A stretch of 64,000 nucleotides of DNA from Beijerinckiaceae bacterium (lineage in GTDB: Bacteria; Pseudomonadota; Alphaproteobacteria; Rhizobiales; Beijerinckiaceae), in the NCBI GenBank assembly GCA_004564215.1, contig CP024846.1, forward strand, positions 930,001-994,000. The letters run 5' to 3'. The notes under the pieces were generated by a model. It ran no database searches, was not told where the DNA came from, and saw only the letters and a program-made list of their open reading frames with translations. Numbering within the stretch: the stretch's first letter is position 1; the number at the start of each line of letters is the position of its first letter. Of the stretch, positions 9,446 through 16,049 are shown piece after piece. Both the position numbers and the translations under genes were made by a program.

Positions 9446-10150
9446 TCAAGCGCTCGACATCGTTTGCAGGGCGCGCGCATCGCACTCGTCGCAAGATCGC
9501 AGACTGTGATAGCAGCGCGGGCGACCTGATTGCGCTGGCGGCATGGAGTTGGCGCCAACTTTTCCGCCAAGATTCGTTGCGCGTTTCTGCAAGAGCCTTC
9601 TTGCATATTTGAACGCTCGCTCTGGATAGGCTCTGAGCGTTGAAAATGAGATATGGTTGCGAAGATAATCCGCCCACTGGAATTCGACGAAGGGCGTCGG
9701 ATCTTTTCCATATTGACAAAAACGCCGGACCTGCGCCGCAAGGCTGCGAAACGGATCGTCGAGCAAATCTCGTAAGCTCTTTGGCATGTCCTCAAAATCA
9801 CGACGCCGGCCCTGATCATAGGGATAGATCAGATTGCGCCGTTCCATGACCTGCCAAAACATGCCCGGGTCAAGGTGCGAGAAATCATCGATGAGGGAAA
9901 GCCGGACCTTATCGACCCCCTCGTCGAACAGAGCCCGACCCAAATGGTGGCCGTCCAAGATGTAATATTCGCCCTTGGGTCCAACTACGGCTGGAAAAGG
10001 GTGCTCACAAATGAAACGGCTTCTCTCGTCGCTCGTCTGTGCCCTCCAAATCCGCCGTTTGAATGCAACCTCGTCATAACCCAAAGTCATTTGTGTCGGG
10101 CGCAACTCTTCAAGTTTCGCCTCAACCCATCCTACGCCAATGTCACCCAC
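9446..10150 (-). CDS. ParB-like (ParBc_2 type) domain protein
   Basis: A 234-residue protein with a ParB/sulfiredoxin-fold core. The residues YYILDGHHLGRALFDEG and the preceding FPAVVGPKGE match the ParBc_2 signature, where the GHH segment contributes to a nucleotide- or metal-binding site. The remainder is helical and has no obvious DNA-binding HTH, so this is unlikely to be a chromosome-partitioning ParB. The frame begins with GTG at 10150. It lies between the lipase and the first clear prophage genes, so it may be either host or prophage cargo. The exact function is unknown. Confidence 0.65.
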   Translation of the reverse strand: MGDIGVGWVEAKLEELRPTQMTLGYDEVAFKRRIWRAQTSDERSRFICEHPFPAVVGPKGEYYILDGHHLGRALFDEGVDKVRLSLIDDFSHLDPGMFWQVMERRNLIYPYDQGRRRDFEDMPKSLRDLLDDPFRSLAAQVRRFCQYGKDPTPFVEFQWADYLRNHISFSTLRAYPERAFKYARRLLQKRATNLGGKVGANSMPPAQSGRPRCYHSLRSCDECDARALQTMSSA

Positions 10151-10302
10151 GTCCGTGCTTCCCGGAGACCCGTTATCGAGTTGAAGTCCCTATCCATAAT
10201 ACGATCTGCCTGGCGTCGTTCATGCGGTATGATGGCGCAGATTTGGGAAGCGTGGATGAGGGCGGCAGAGCGGGCCCAAAAAGGATCGCCGGGCTGAGGA
10301 AA

Positions 10303-10824
10303 CTAAAACACCGGCACGCCACGCGCGTTGAGCGCGTTCGCCAGATTTGCGAGCGCCTTGGCGCGCTTGCGATAAAAAGTGTGGGGCGCCCATTGTTTTT
10401 CGGCGCAAAGCTTTTTGATCGAGCGGCCGCGCGCGGCACGCAACGCCCACAGGGTCGTCACCAGGGCCATACCGGAATCCTCAATGCGCAACTCGCGCAG
10501 CCATTCGAAGGCGGCGTCCATCCGAGCGATCTCCAGGGCCGTAGGGCGGATTTTTATGCGGTTGGCAGCCTGCTGCCGCTCGCGGCGCTCGGCCTCGCTG
10601 AGTTCCGCCTGAGCCAATTGGTCGGCCCATTCGGTGACCGTGCGTGGCCAATGGCCGCCCGGCGCGCGGGGTCCCCGCAAACCCGGCAAGCGATCAAGCG
10701 TGACAAAGGCTTGCACGAGTCTTTTGCCGACAAGCTCTGCTTCCCATCGCAATGGTAGAGCCTCGCGCTCGGGAAAGAACGGCGCGTCGAGCGGGTCGGG
10801 GATTGTTTCCTCGTTCATGCTCAC
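10303..10824 (-). CDS. DUF6362-like phage protein
   Basis: A 173-residue early prophage protein. The segment around 28-48 (WEAELVGKRLVQAFVTLDRL) and the later TALEIARMDAAFEWL block resemble DUF6362 proteins found in alphaproteobacterial phages. The last third looks like a helix-turn-helix: LRAARGRSIKKLCAEKQWAP then HTFYRKRAKALANLANALN. This suggests a DNA-binding regulator, though the role is not established. Its start overlaps the stop of the upstream gene by 4 bp, so the two form an operon likely driven by the repressor-controlled leftward promoter near 11250. Confidence 0.6.
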   Translation of the reverse strand: MSMNEETIPDPLDAPFFPEREALPLRWEAELVGKRLVQAFVTLDRLPGLRGPRAPGGHWPRTVTEWADQLAQAELSEAERRERQQAANRIKIRPTALEIARMDAAFEWLRELRIEDSGMALVTTLWALRAARGRSIKKLCAEKQWAPHTFYRKRAKALANLANALNARGVPVF

Positions 10825-11171
10825 GCCCCATCGTCGAGAATATTGTCGATGAGGTGCGGATCGGCGGCGACCTCAAGGAGCAGCAGCCGGATAATCGCTT
10901 CGCGCGTGAGGCTTCGCTTGGCCGCCGCGGCGTCGAAATGACGGCTGGCGTCAGGCGGCAGGCGCAAGGAAAAGGCCGCTGCCGCCGCGCGAAACGCGAG
11001 GCCGAAACGCTGCGCTTGTCGATGCACATTATTGGGGGTCGAGGCGATGATGGGATCTTCCGCGACCCTTTTGGCATCCCAGCCGAGGCCGAGAAGAAAG
11101 CCGAGCCGAGCGATTCGCTCTCCCGTCCAGCGCGATTTGTGAACCTCTGTTGCGACATCCACGGTTAACAC
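10821..11171 (-). CDS. Small GcrA-like early phage protein
   Basis: A 116-residue protein starting with GTG at 11171 and ending in a 4-bp overlap with the DUF6362-like gene. The N-terminal half (WTGERIARLGFLLGLGWDAK, then TPNNVHRQAQRFGL) has the spacing of the GcrA-type DNA-binding fold, W..ERI..L...L followed by N.V.....R.GL. The C-terminal half carries a possible helix pair (SRHFDAAAAKRSLTREAIIR). It is the first gene of the leftward early operon, opposite the repressor, where phages often place Cro-like or early regulators. The GcrA likeness is by pattern only. Confidence 0.5.
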   Translation of the reverse strand: MLTVDVATEVHKSRWTGERIARLGFLLGLGWDAKRVAEDPIIASTPNNVHRQAQRFGLAFRAAAAAFSLRLPPDASRHFDAAAAKRSLTREAIIRLLLLEVAADPHLIDNILDDGA

Positions 11172-11223
11172 CCTCCTTGCTTCGAACGGGGGCCGAACCG
11201 CCGCGCCGTCCGGTCAGGAATAA

Positions 11224-11258
11224 GGTATTATTACCGTGTTTGTCAAGGTATTTTTACC
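11224..11258. promoter_or_regulatory. Operator pair and leftward early promoter, left of repressor gene
   Basis: Two near-palindromes, GGTATTATTACC (11224-11235) and GGTATTTTTACC (11247-11258), lie between the leftward early operon and the repressor gene. On the minus strand TTGACA (11240-11245) is followed after 17 bp by TTATTC, a plausible sigma-70 promoter that the left operator would cover. A weaker third site (GGTTACTCTACC, 11281-11292) lies just before the ATG at 11297. The sites are most likely bound by the adjacent repressor. Confidence 0.7.
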
Positions 11259-11296
11259 GCATGCAAGAGGTGCTTGATTCGGTTACTCTACCGTAT

Positions 11297-11932
11297 ATGG
11301 AACTCGATGACATCCTCCACCGGATCGAAAGCCGCCTGAAAGCCGTGGGGCTGTCGGCGCATGCCGCATCCCTGTCCGCCAAGCGCCCGGACGCGATTCG
11401 CAATTTGAAGCGGGCAGTCAAAAACAACGACCGGAGGGGCATCACGACCGAAACCCTGGTCGCGCTCGCCCCCGTCTTGCAGACGACCGCGGCCTGGCTG
11501 CTGGAAGGAGCCGGCGAGCCCAGTCCCGGAAATTTGGTGCCTGTTGTCGGGCGGATTGGCGCTGGGGCTGAGATTCAACCGGAATTCGAACAAATCCCTC
11601 CCGAGGGACTATATGAAATCGAAGTTCCGTTTCCGATCCCGACGGATGCGATCGCCTTTCAGGTGGAAGGCGACAGCATGTGGCCGCGCTACGACCCTGG
11701 CGATGTGATCATTTGCTGGCGCCAGGGGACCAATGTGGACGAGGTGATCGGATGGGAGGCAGCGGTCAGGACCGCCGACGGCAAGCGCTATCTGAAACGC
11801 ATCCAGCGGGGAGCCGCGACGGGAACTTTTGATCTGGAAAGCCACAACGCCGCGCCGATCCGGAATGTCCGCATCGAATGGGCGGCGGAGATCAAGGGCG
11901 TTGTAAGATCCGGTCAGTGGCGCCGAAGGTAA
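11297..11932 (+). CDS. Prophage repressor, HTH plus S24 (LexA-like) peptidase
   Basis: A C2/CI-type phage repressor of 211 residues from the ATG at 11297. Residues 1-75 form a helical DNA-binding region (MELDDILHRIESRLKAVGLS through TAAWLLEGAGEP). The S24 domain follows, with an Ala89-Gly90 candidate self-cleavage site in GRIGAGAEI, nucleophile Ser127 in VEGDSMWPRYDPGD, and Lys167 in KRYLKRIQ. These residues support RecA-stimulated autocleavage and SOS induction. An in-frame ATG at 11261 would add 12 residues; I prefer 11297 because the upstream bases carry operator sequence. The gene is flanked on both sides by operator pairs, so it probably represses both flanking units and itself. Confidence 0.88.
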   Translation: MELDDILHRIESRLKAVGLSAHAASLSAKRPDAIRNLKRAVKNNDRRGITTETLVALAPVLQTTAAWLLEGAGEPSPGNLVPVVGRIGAGAEIQPEFEQIPPEGLYEIEVPFPIPTDAIAFQVEGDSMWPRYDPGDVIICWRQGTNVDEVIGWEAAVRTADGKRYLKRIQRGAATGTFDLESHNAAPIRNVRIEWAAEIKGVVRSGQWRRR

Positions 11933-11944
11933 GCCCACATATAG

Positions 11945-11985
11945 GGTATCATTACCTTGTATAAGGTATTATTACCTGTTATGAA
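11945..11985 (+). promoter_or_regulatory. Operator pair and rightward promoter, right of repressor gene
   Basis: GGTATCATTACC (11945-11956) and GGTATTATTACC (11965-11976) repeat the operator motif seen left of the repressor, 20 bp apart. A promoter of good form, TTGTAT (11957-11962), 17 bp, TATGAA (11980-11985), has the second operator inside its spacer. It reads toward the small gene at 12013. Repression by the S24-type protein is inferred from the shared motif. Confidence 0.7.
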
Positions 11986-12012
11986 TGGCGGGTCGATCTT
12001 TGGAGCCGACCC

Positions 12013-12327
12013 GTGCCCCTCCTTCCTTCTGTCGAAGCCGCGCTTCGTGCGCAAGCCACGCGCACTGTCATCCAATCGGTGAAACATCGGGCACGGTGCT
12101 ACGCGCGGCAACCGATGAGTCTCGACACTGCCTATTCAGGGCTGTCGGCGGCGGCGCCCGAAACAATGATTGCAATCGGCCGCCATCTCGTCGAAGTGGA
12201 ACGAAGGGCCCCTTGCCGCTGGTTCGGTTTCGGAGGGGAAGTACCGCTCATTAACGCCAAGGCTATCATTCTTCTCGGCCGCGCGCTGCGGCGAGCCCGC
12301 AGGCTCCAACAGCGCGCGCCAACGTGA
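12013..12327 (+). CDS. Small repressor-controlled early protein, unknown
   Basis: An unrecognised 104-residue basic protein, rich in Arg and Ala, starting with GTG at 12013 behind a TTGGAG site. Its only assets are position and regulation: it lies directly after the second operator pair and its promoter, where a lambdoid phage would have cro or an early gene. A helical segment RHLVEVERRAPCRWFGFGGE and a basic C-terminus (RALRRARRLQQR) are visible. It could be a non-coding leader instead; coding potential is moderate. Confidence 0.4.
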   Translation: MPLLPSVEAALRAQATRTVIQSVKHRARCYARQPMSLDTAYSGLSAAAPETMIAIGRHLVEVERRAPCRWFGFGGEVPLINAKAIILLGRALRRARRLQQRAPT

Positions 12328-12383
12328 TTCCTGCAACGAGACACGAAACCGATTGTTCGTTTGGCAAAGCGTTTTAAGTCGTA

Positions 12384-12650
12384 TTAAAGACCGAGACCGC
12401 GGCGGGTCTGTGCTTCGTTGAGCGCGAGAGTCAGGGCATCGATCTTAGACTCGAGCTTCGCAATTTCTTCCTGTAAGTCGTTTATGCGGCTTTCATAGCC
12501 CTCGATCAGCATCCGGATGCGCGCGTCAACAAGCGCCGCCATCGGCGCCTGCCGGTTGATCATCGCGGTAAAAATCGTCCCGAGGACGCCAATCAGGGCA
12601 CCCAGTCCGCCTGCGCCTAGCGTGCTCCAGATGCTTCCTTCCGTATGCAT
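12384..12650 (-). CDS. Small phage membrane protein with coiled coil
   Basis: An 88-residue protein from the ATG at 12650. A single hydrophobic segment near the N-terminus (LGAGGLGALIGVLGTIFTAM) is followed by an acidic coiled coil with heptad pattern (INDLQEEIAKLESKIDALT). This architecture suits a phage lysis accessory protein such as an inner-membrane spanin or holin partner. It is the last gene of the lysis group downstream of the endolysin. No family is recognised, so the lysis role is positional inference. Confidence 0.6.
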   Translation of the reverse strand: MHTEGSIWSTLGAGGLGALIGVLGTIFTAMINRQAPMAALVDARIRMLIEGYESRINDLQEEIAKLESKIDALTLALNEAQTRRGLGL

Positions 12651-12731
12651 GCTCTTCACCTTCCACCGCGCAATTTGATCCTCAGACCCCGCCAAGCCGT
12701 CAGCGGGATTGCCATGCCTGCGGCTCAACAA

Positions 12732-13175
12732 TCACTTGCGATCAAGCCATGCCGAAACATTGCTGGTTCCAAGCTGGACCCCATGAACCAAAAAAAAGCT
12801 GGTAACGATCGCCCATTCATAGGTGTCATAGGGGGCCGGCAGTTTCGGGACGCCGAGAAGCGCCGCTCCATAGGCGAATTTGGAGGCGAGGATCGTATCG
12901 ACGAAGACCAGGCCGAAATGCAGCGCGGCCGGAAATCCGGCCACCCACAGGACAACACGATTGATCCAGTGGCCGTAGACCTGAACCTTCAGAGCATTGT
13001 TTTCCACGTCCGTCTTCAAGGCGGTTCGCAAGATCGTGGAATCTGCTGCCGCCGCGGCTGAAAAGCCCGCTTCTTGCGTGGCCAGTTTTGTCTTTTCGTA
13101 ATCGGCCCAGGCCGCGACAAAGGGCTTGATGATCGCGCCCAACAAATAGTTAAGAATCGGAAGGAGGGCGGACAT
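12732..13175 (-). CDS. Putative holin-like phage membrane protein
   Basis: A 147-residue protein with an N-terminal hydrophobic stretch (LLPILNYLLGAIIKPFVAAW), a soluble helical linker, and two further membrane segments (RVVLWVAGFPAALHFGLVFV and EWAIVTSFFLVHGVQL). It fits three-helix phage holins that permeabilise the inner membrane, but I cannot assign a family. Its ATG overlaps the stop codon of the upstream membrane protein gene (TAATG). It ends with WLDRK, close to the consensus end of several phage holins. Confidence 0.6.
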   Translation of the reverse strand: MSALLPILNYLLGAIIKPFVAAWADYEKTKLATQEAGFSAAAAADSTILRTALKTDVENNALKVQVYGHWINRVVLWVAGFPAALHFGLVFVDTILASKFAYGAALLGVPKLPAPYDTYEWAIVTSFFLVHGVQLGTSNVSAWLDRK

Positions 13176-13543
13176 TACTCGTCCCCTTTCACCGGGTCGA
13201 TCTTTGCGGCCGTTACGATGCCGTAGATGTGCGTGACGGTCATCGCCAATGCAATTGCACTCGTGATCTTGAGGGCCGCGCCCGATGAAAGGAAGGCGCC
13301 GAAATCAACCTGATGAAGCTCCTCGAGCAGCCCCGGCAGGGCCGAGACCAGAACGCCAGTCATGCCGAGAATCGTGGTTTTCATACCGAGCAACCGAAGT
13401 CCGAGACGCTGCAGGAACGACAGACCCTGGGCATCTATTTTGGCCAGTATTCCCGCGACGACCCGAAATTCCATAAGCTTGGGGCGAAGAATCCAGAGAT
13501 AAATTATGAACGACGCCGCTGTCACGAACACAAACCAAAGCAT
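13175..13543 (-). CDS. Phage membrane protein, lysis group
   Basis: A 122-residue protein with an N-terminal transmembrane helix (MLWFVFVTAASFIIYLWIL), an amphipathic middle and two weaker hydrophobic segments (ILGMTGVLVSALPGLLEEL, ITSAIALAMTVTHIYGIVTA). No family is recognised. It sits between the endolysin and the holin-like gene and overlaps the latter, so a role in lysis is likely by position. Confidence 0.55.
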   Translation of the reverse strand: MLWFVFVTAASFIIYLWILRPKLMEFRVVAGILAKIDAQGLSFLQRLGLRLLGMKTTILGMTGVLVSALPGLLEELHQVDFGAFLSSGAALKITSAIALAMTVTHIYGIVTAAKIDPVKGDE

Positions 13544-13650
13544 CCTGTTTCCTTTCCTTAACGTCGGACCTAATCCCTCGGCACGGCCGCCGTATGAGGC
13601 GACTCTTCCGGAAATTTAAAGGGCAAAGAAGCAACGCAAATTGCGCGCGT

Positions 13651-13827
13651 TTAAGCCGGGACCGCGAGATGGGTACAAACCATCACCAAGAAGCCGATGG
13701 TCAGAAACCCGCAGCCCCAGGCAATCATTGCAAAAGGTTTCGGCGAGGGATCCTGACACTCGACCCACACGCCCGCCACAAAAAGCAGCGCGGCGACGAT
13801 CATCATTTCCAACGGATTGTGGATCAT
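13651..13827 (-). CDS. Very small two-helix membrane protein
   Basis: A 58-residue protein starting at the ATG at 13827 (MIHNPLEMMIVAALLFVAGV). It has two hydrophobic helices separated by a short polar loop (ECQDPSPKPF). It overlaps the endolysin stop by 4 bp and belongs to the lysis group. It may be a holin or antiholin, but the sequence alone cannot decide. Confidence 0.5.
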   Translation of the reverse strand: MIHNPLEMMIVAALLFVAGVWVECQDPSPKPFAMIAWGCGFLTIGFLVMVCTHLAVPA

Positions 13828-14546
13828 GATTGAGCTGCCTTGAACGCCGTCGCACGCTGGCTTTGTCGCCATGACTGGAAGGCGAGGATCCCGGCACCCG
13901 CCGCGATGGCCGCGGCGATGACGATGAGAAACATCGTGTCCCCGCTTATGAGATGGCTGCCGCCTTCGGTGCCTGCCGCTGCGATGCCGCCGGCACTGGC
14001 TTTCGCGATGTGCTTTCTCGATCGGCTCCCGGCTTCTTTGGCCTTCTTACGAAGAACTTCTGGAGCTTCCTTTCCGCAAGCCAGTTTGATGGCCTCTGCC
14101 TCGCACGCCGCTACGCGGCGGCCCCATCCAGTGCCAAAATACCGCCAGTTGCCGAGAGAATGGAGGAAGGACAGCCGTACTTCACAAAGCCTTTGAATGA
14201 CCGCTTCGGCAGATGCCCTTTTCGCCCCGGCAATCCGCCAAGCGCGCAACGCACGGGCCGGACCGCTGTTGAAGGCATAATCGAAGACCGCAAGATCCAC
14301 ACCCGCCGCGAGTGCGTCGCCATTGACCGGTTGCCAATAGCCGCCGCGATAGATTTCATCCCTCTCCATGGCTGTCATTTGAAAGACAGTGCGCCGAGGA
14401 AGATGGCCCGCATCGCGGAATTCATCATATCGACGCTGGGTAACGCCCTCTTTGGTCTTACCGCCGGGATCGTGCGGATCGTTGGCTTGGCCCCCTTCCC
14501 ATTTCAAGGTGAAGGCGATGCAAGCTTGGTAATTCGAAGCGGCCAT
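13824..14546 (-). CDS. Phage endolysin, glycoside hydrolase family 108
   Basis: Degrades peptidoglycan glycan strands at the end of the phage cycle. The 240-residue product begins MAASNYQACIAFTLKWEGG, where Glu17 is the family catalytic acid. The substrate-cleft residues DPGGKTKEGVTQRRYDEF follow, then the FDYAFNSGPARA segment of the associated peptidoglycan-binding domain. The C-terminus contains a basic linker and a transmembrane segment (MFLIVIAAAIAAGAGILAF), so it may be membrane-tethered or use a signal-arrest-type release. I chose the ATG at 14546; the frame extends 50 codons upstream but would cross an intrinsic terminator. Confidence 0.9.
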   Translation of the reverse strand: MAASNYQACIAFTLKWEGGQANDPHDPGGKTKEGVTQRRYDEFRDAGHLPRRTVFQMTAMERDEIYRGGYWQPVNGDALAAGVDLAVFDYAFNSGPARALRAWRIAGAKRASAEAVIQRLCEVRLSFLHSLGNWRYFGTGWGRRVAACEAEAIKLACGKEAPEVLRKKAKEAGSRSRKHIAKASAGGIAAAGTEGGSHLISGDTMFLIVIAAAIAAGAGILAFQSWRQSQRATAFKAAQS

Positions 14547-14557
14547 GGACTTGCTCC

Positions 14558-14582
14558 AATAAAAAAGCCGCCTAGCGGCGGC
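14558..14582 (-). terminator. Intrinsic terminator just before the endolysin
   Basis: On the minus strand GCCGCC, a 4-base loop and GGCGGC form a perfect 6-bp stem (14567-14582), followed by TTTTTTATT. It lies 12 bp before the endolysin ATG, with the endolysin ribosome-binding site (TTGGAG) inside or next to the U-tract. It would end tail-gene transcripts, so lysis genes would need readthrough or antitermination. Confidence 0.8.
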
Positions 14583-14702
14583 CAACAAGATTCGTTCGGT
14601 GATGGTCTGAGCAAAGGGCTCACAGCGCCTTTGCATGGGTGGACGCTTGGTCATCCGTTCGCGGAGGGTCCAACGGAAACGGCTGCGACCGGACAAACAA
14701 CC

Positions 14703-16049
14703 TCACATCAAGAGCGACACTTCGAGATTCATCTCCGGCGATCCGCTTAGAGAACCACCCAACATCGTACCCGTGTGAGTGCCATCGGAGGCTTCCATAG
14801 CGGAAATATAATGCCAGCCTAGCTGAGGCGCGTAACTTCCGTGCGTGCCGCCAGCAAAGAACTCCCCAAACGCCGCCGCCGTTTGTCCGAAATAATACCG
14901 ATCAAAGGTTGCCGTTACGTCCATTCCGAACCCTATAATCATGAAGGAACCGGCAATAGCGGCCACACCAAATTCGTTGAAGTAATTGGCTTCAATCCCG
15001 TCTTCCGCCAAGCCGCTTAAGAAATTGATGCGGTTCCCGGCGCTATTGTTCGCAAAGCGCGGAGTCACCAACGCATATGTCCAACTTGCTGTCGTGTCGT
15101 TCACACGCGCGGAGACCCAACGCCGGTTGTACATATTCCAGACGCTCAGAACGCCGGCCGTCCCCCCGGCCGAAGCCCCACCGGGATTCCAATCGACCGC
15201 AGCCGATGCGTTCGTCTTGATCGTGCCAACATAAGTGCCAAAGCCAGCGGCGGGACCGTTGGTGATCGCATTTTGATTGTTCATGATACCGTTGGTGCGC
15301 TGAAGCTGCGTCGTGCCGGCACCGATGCCGCGCGAAACATAGCTGCCGCCGACCGCGGTATGCGTGCCGCTCTGCGAGCCGGATGTGTTGATGGCCGTCC
15401 CACCGGGCGTCGCGGCAATCTGAAACGTGGTTCCGACCGGCCCGGCCGCTTTCACATAATAGGTCGTGCCGGCGGTCAAGCCGGTCGGCAGCGCGCCGGT
15501 TGTCGTGAAGACGACCGGCTGATTGTCGGTGAAAGTGTTTCCGGCCCAAGTCACGACGCAAGGCGAAGCAATCGTCATTGTGATGGTTGCGGTTTGCGAC
15601 CAAAGCGGACCTCGCGACAGGGTTGGAACGCCCGCATTGTTCCAAACGAAAAGATCGTAAAGTGCGTTCGCGACCGCCGCGGCGGGACTGCGAGTCGTGT
15701 CGCTCAGCGCCTGCGAGATTTCCGAGAACGATGTCCCGACATATGCGCTCCCGCTCCAAAACGGAATTTGATTGCCGTTATAGGGCGTATAATAGATCGA
15801 CGTCGCGCCGCTCACCGCCGAAATGAGAACCGGTGTCGCGCTGGACAGGGTGAGGCGGCCGCCTGGTGCGGGAGGGCCTCCCGAAGTTCCAATCTCACTC
15901 AGTTTTGCCGCAGGGAAGCCGCCCGGCGTCACGCCGTCATGCACCTGCACGCGGTTGTTGGTGGTGTCGACGATCAACTCGCCGGCTGCGCCCACATAGG
16001 TCGAAAGAAAGGCCGCCGACTCGCGACGGCGCTTCACTTGAATGCTCAT
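14703..16049 (-). CDS. Putative receptor-binding tail protein with Mtd-like N-terminus
   Basis: A 448-residue protein. The first ~50 residues (RRRESAAFLSTYVGAAGELI, then NNRVQVHDGVTPGGFP) match the small beta domain found at the N-terminus of major tropism determinant and many tail fibres, which attaches the fibre to the tail. The rest is Gly/Thr/Ser-rich and beta-like, with a segment near 190-230 (GLTAGTTYYVKAAG and so on) resembling phage structural repeats. It lies last in the tail operon and overlaps the tail-tip gene by 4 bp, the usual place for the receptor-binding protein. Host range is probably set by the C-terminal half. Confidence 0.75.
   Translation of the reverse strand: MSIQVKRRRESAAFLSTYVGAAGELIVDTTNNRVQVHDGVTPGGFPAAKLSEIGTSGGPPAPGGRLTLSSATPVLISAVSGATSIYYTPYNGNQIPFWSGSAYVGTSFSEISQALSDTTRSPAAAVANALYDLFVWNNAGVPTLSRGPLWSQTATITMTIASPCVVTWAGNTFTDNQPVVFTTTGALPTGLTAGTTYYVKAAGPVGTTFQIAATPGGTAINTSGSQSGTHTAVGGSYVSRGIGAGTTQLQRTNGIMNNQNAITNGPAAGFGTYVGTIKTNASAAVDWNPGGASAGGTAGVLSVWNMYNRRWVSARVNDTTASWTYALVTPRFANNSAGNRINFLSGLAEDGIEANYFNEFGVAAIAGSFMIIGFGMDVTATFDRYYFGQTAAAFGEFFAGGTHGSYAPQLGWHYISAMEASDGTHTGTMLGGSLSGSPEMNLEVSLLM

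Noticed and set aside
9446..10150. Chromosome or plasmid partitioning ParB
   Set aside because: The ParBc_2 motif is present but no ParA neighbour or HTH is seen, so a partition role is not supported.
10063..10758. 231-codon forward frame
   Set aside because: Antisense to the ParB-like start region and the DUF6362-like gene; no ribosome-binding site or similarity.
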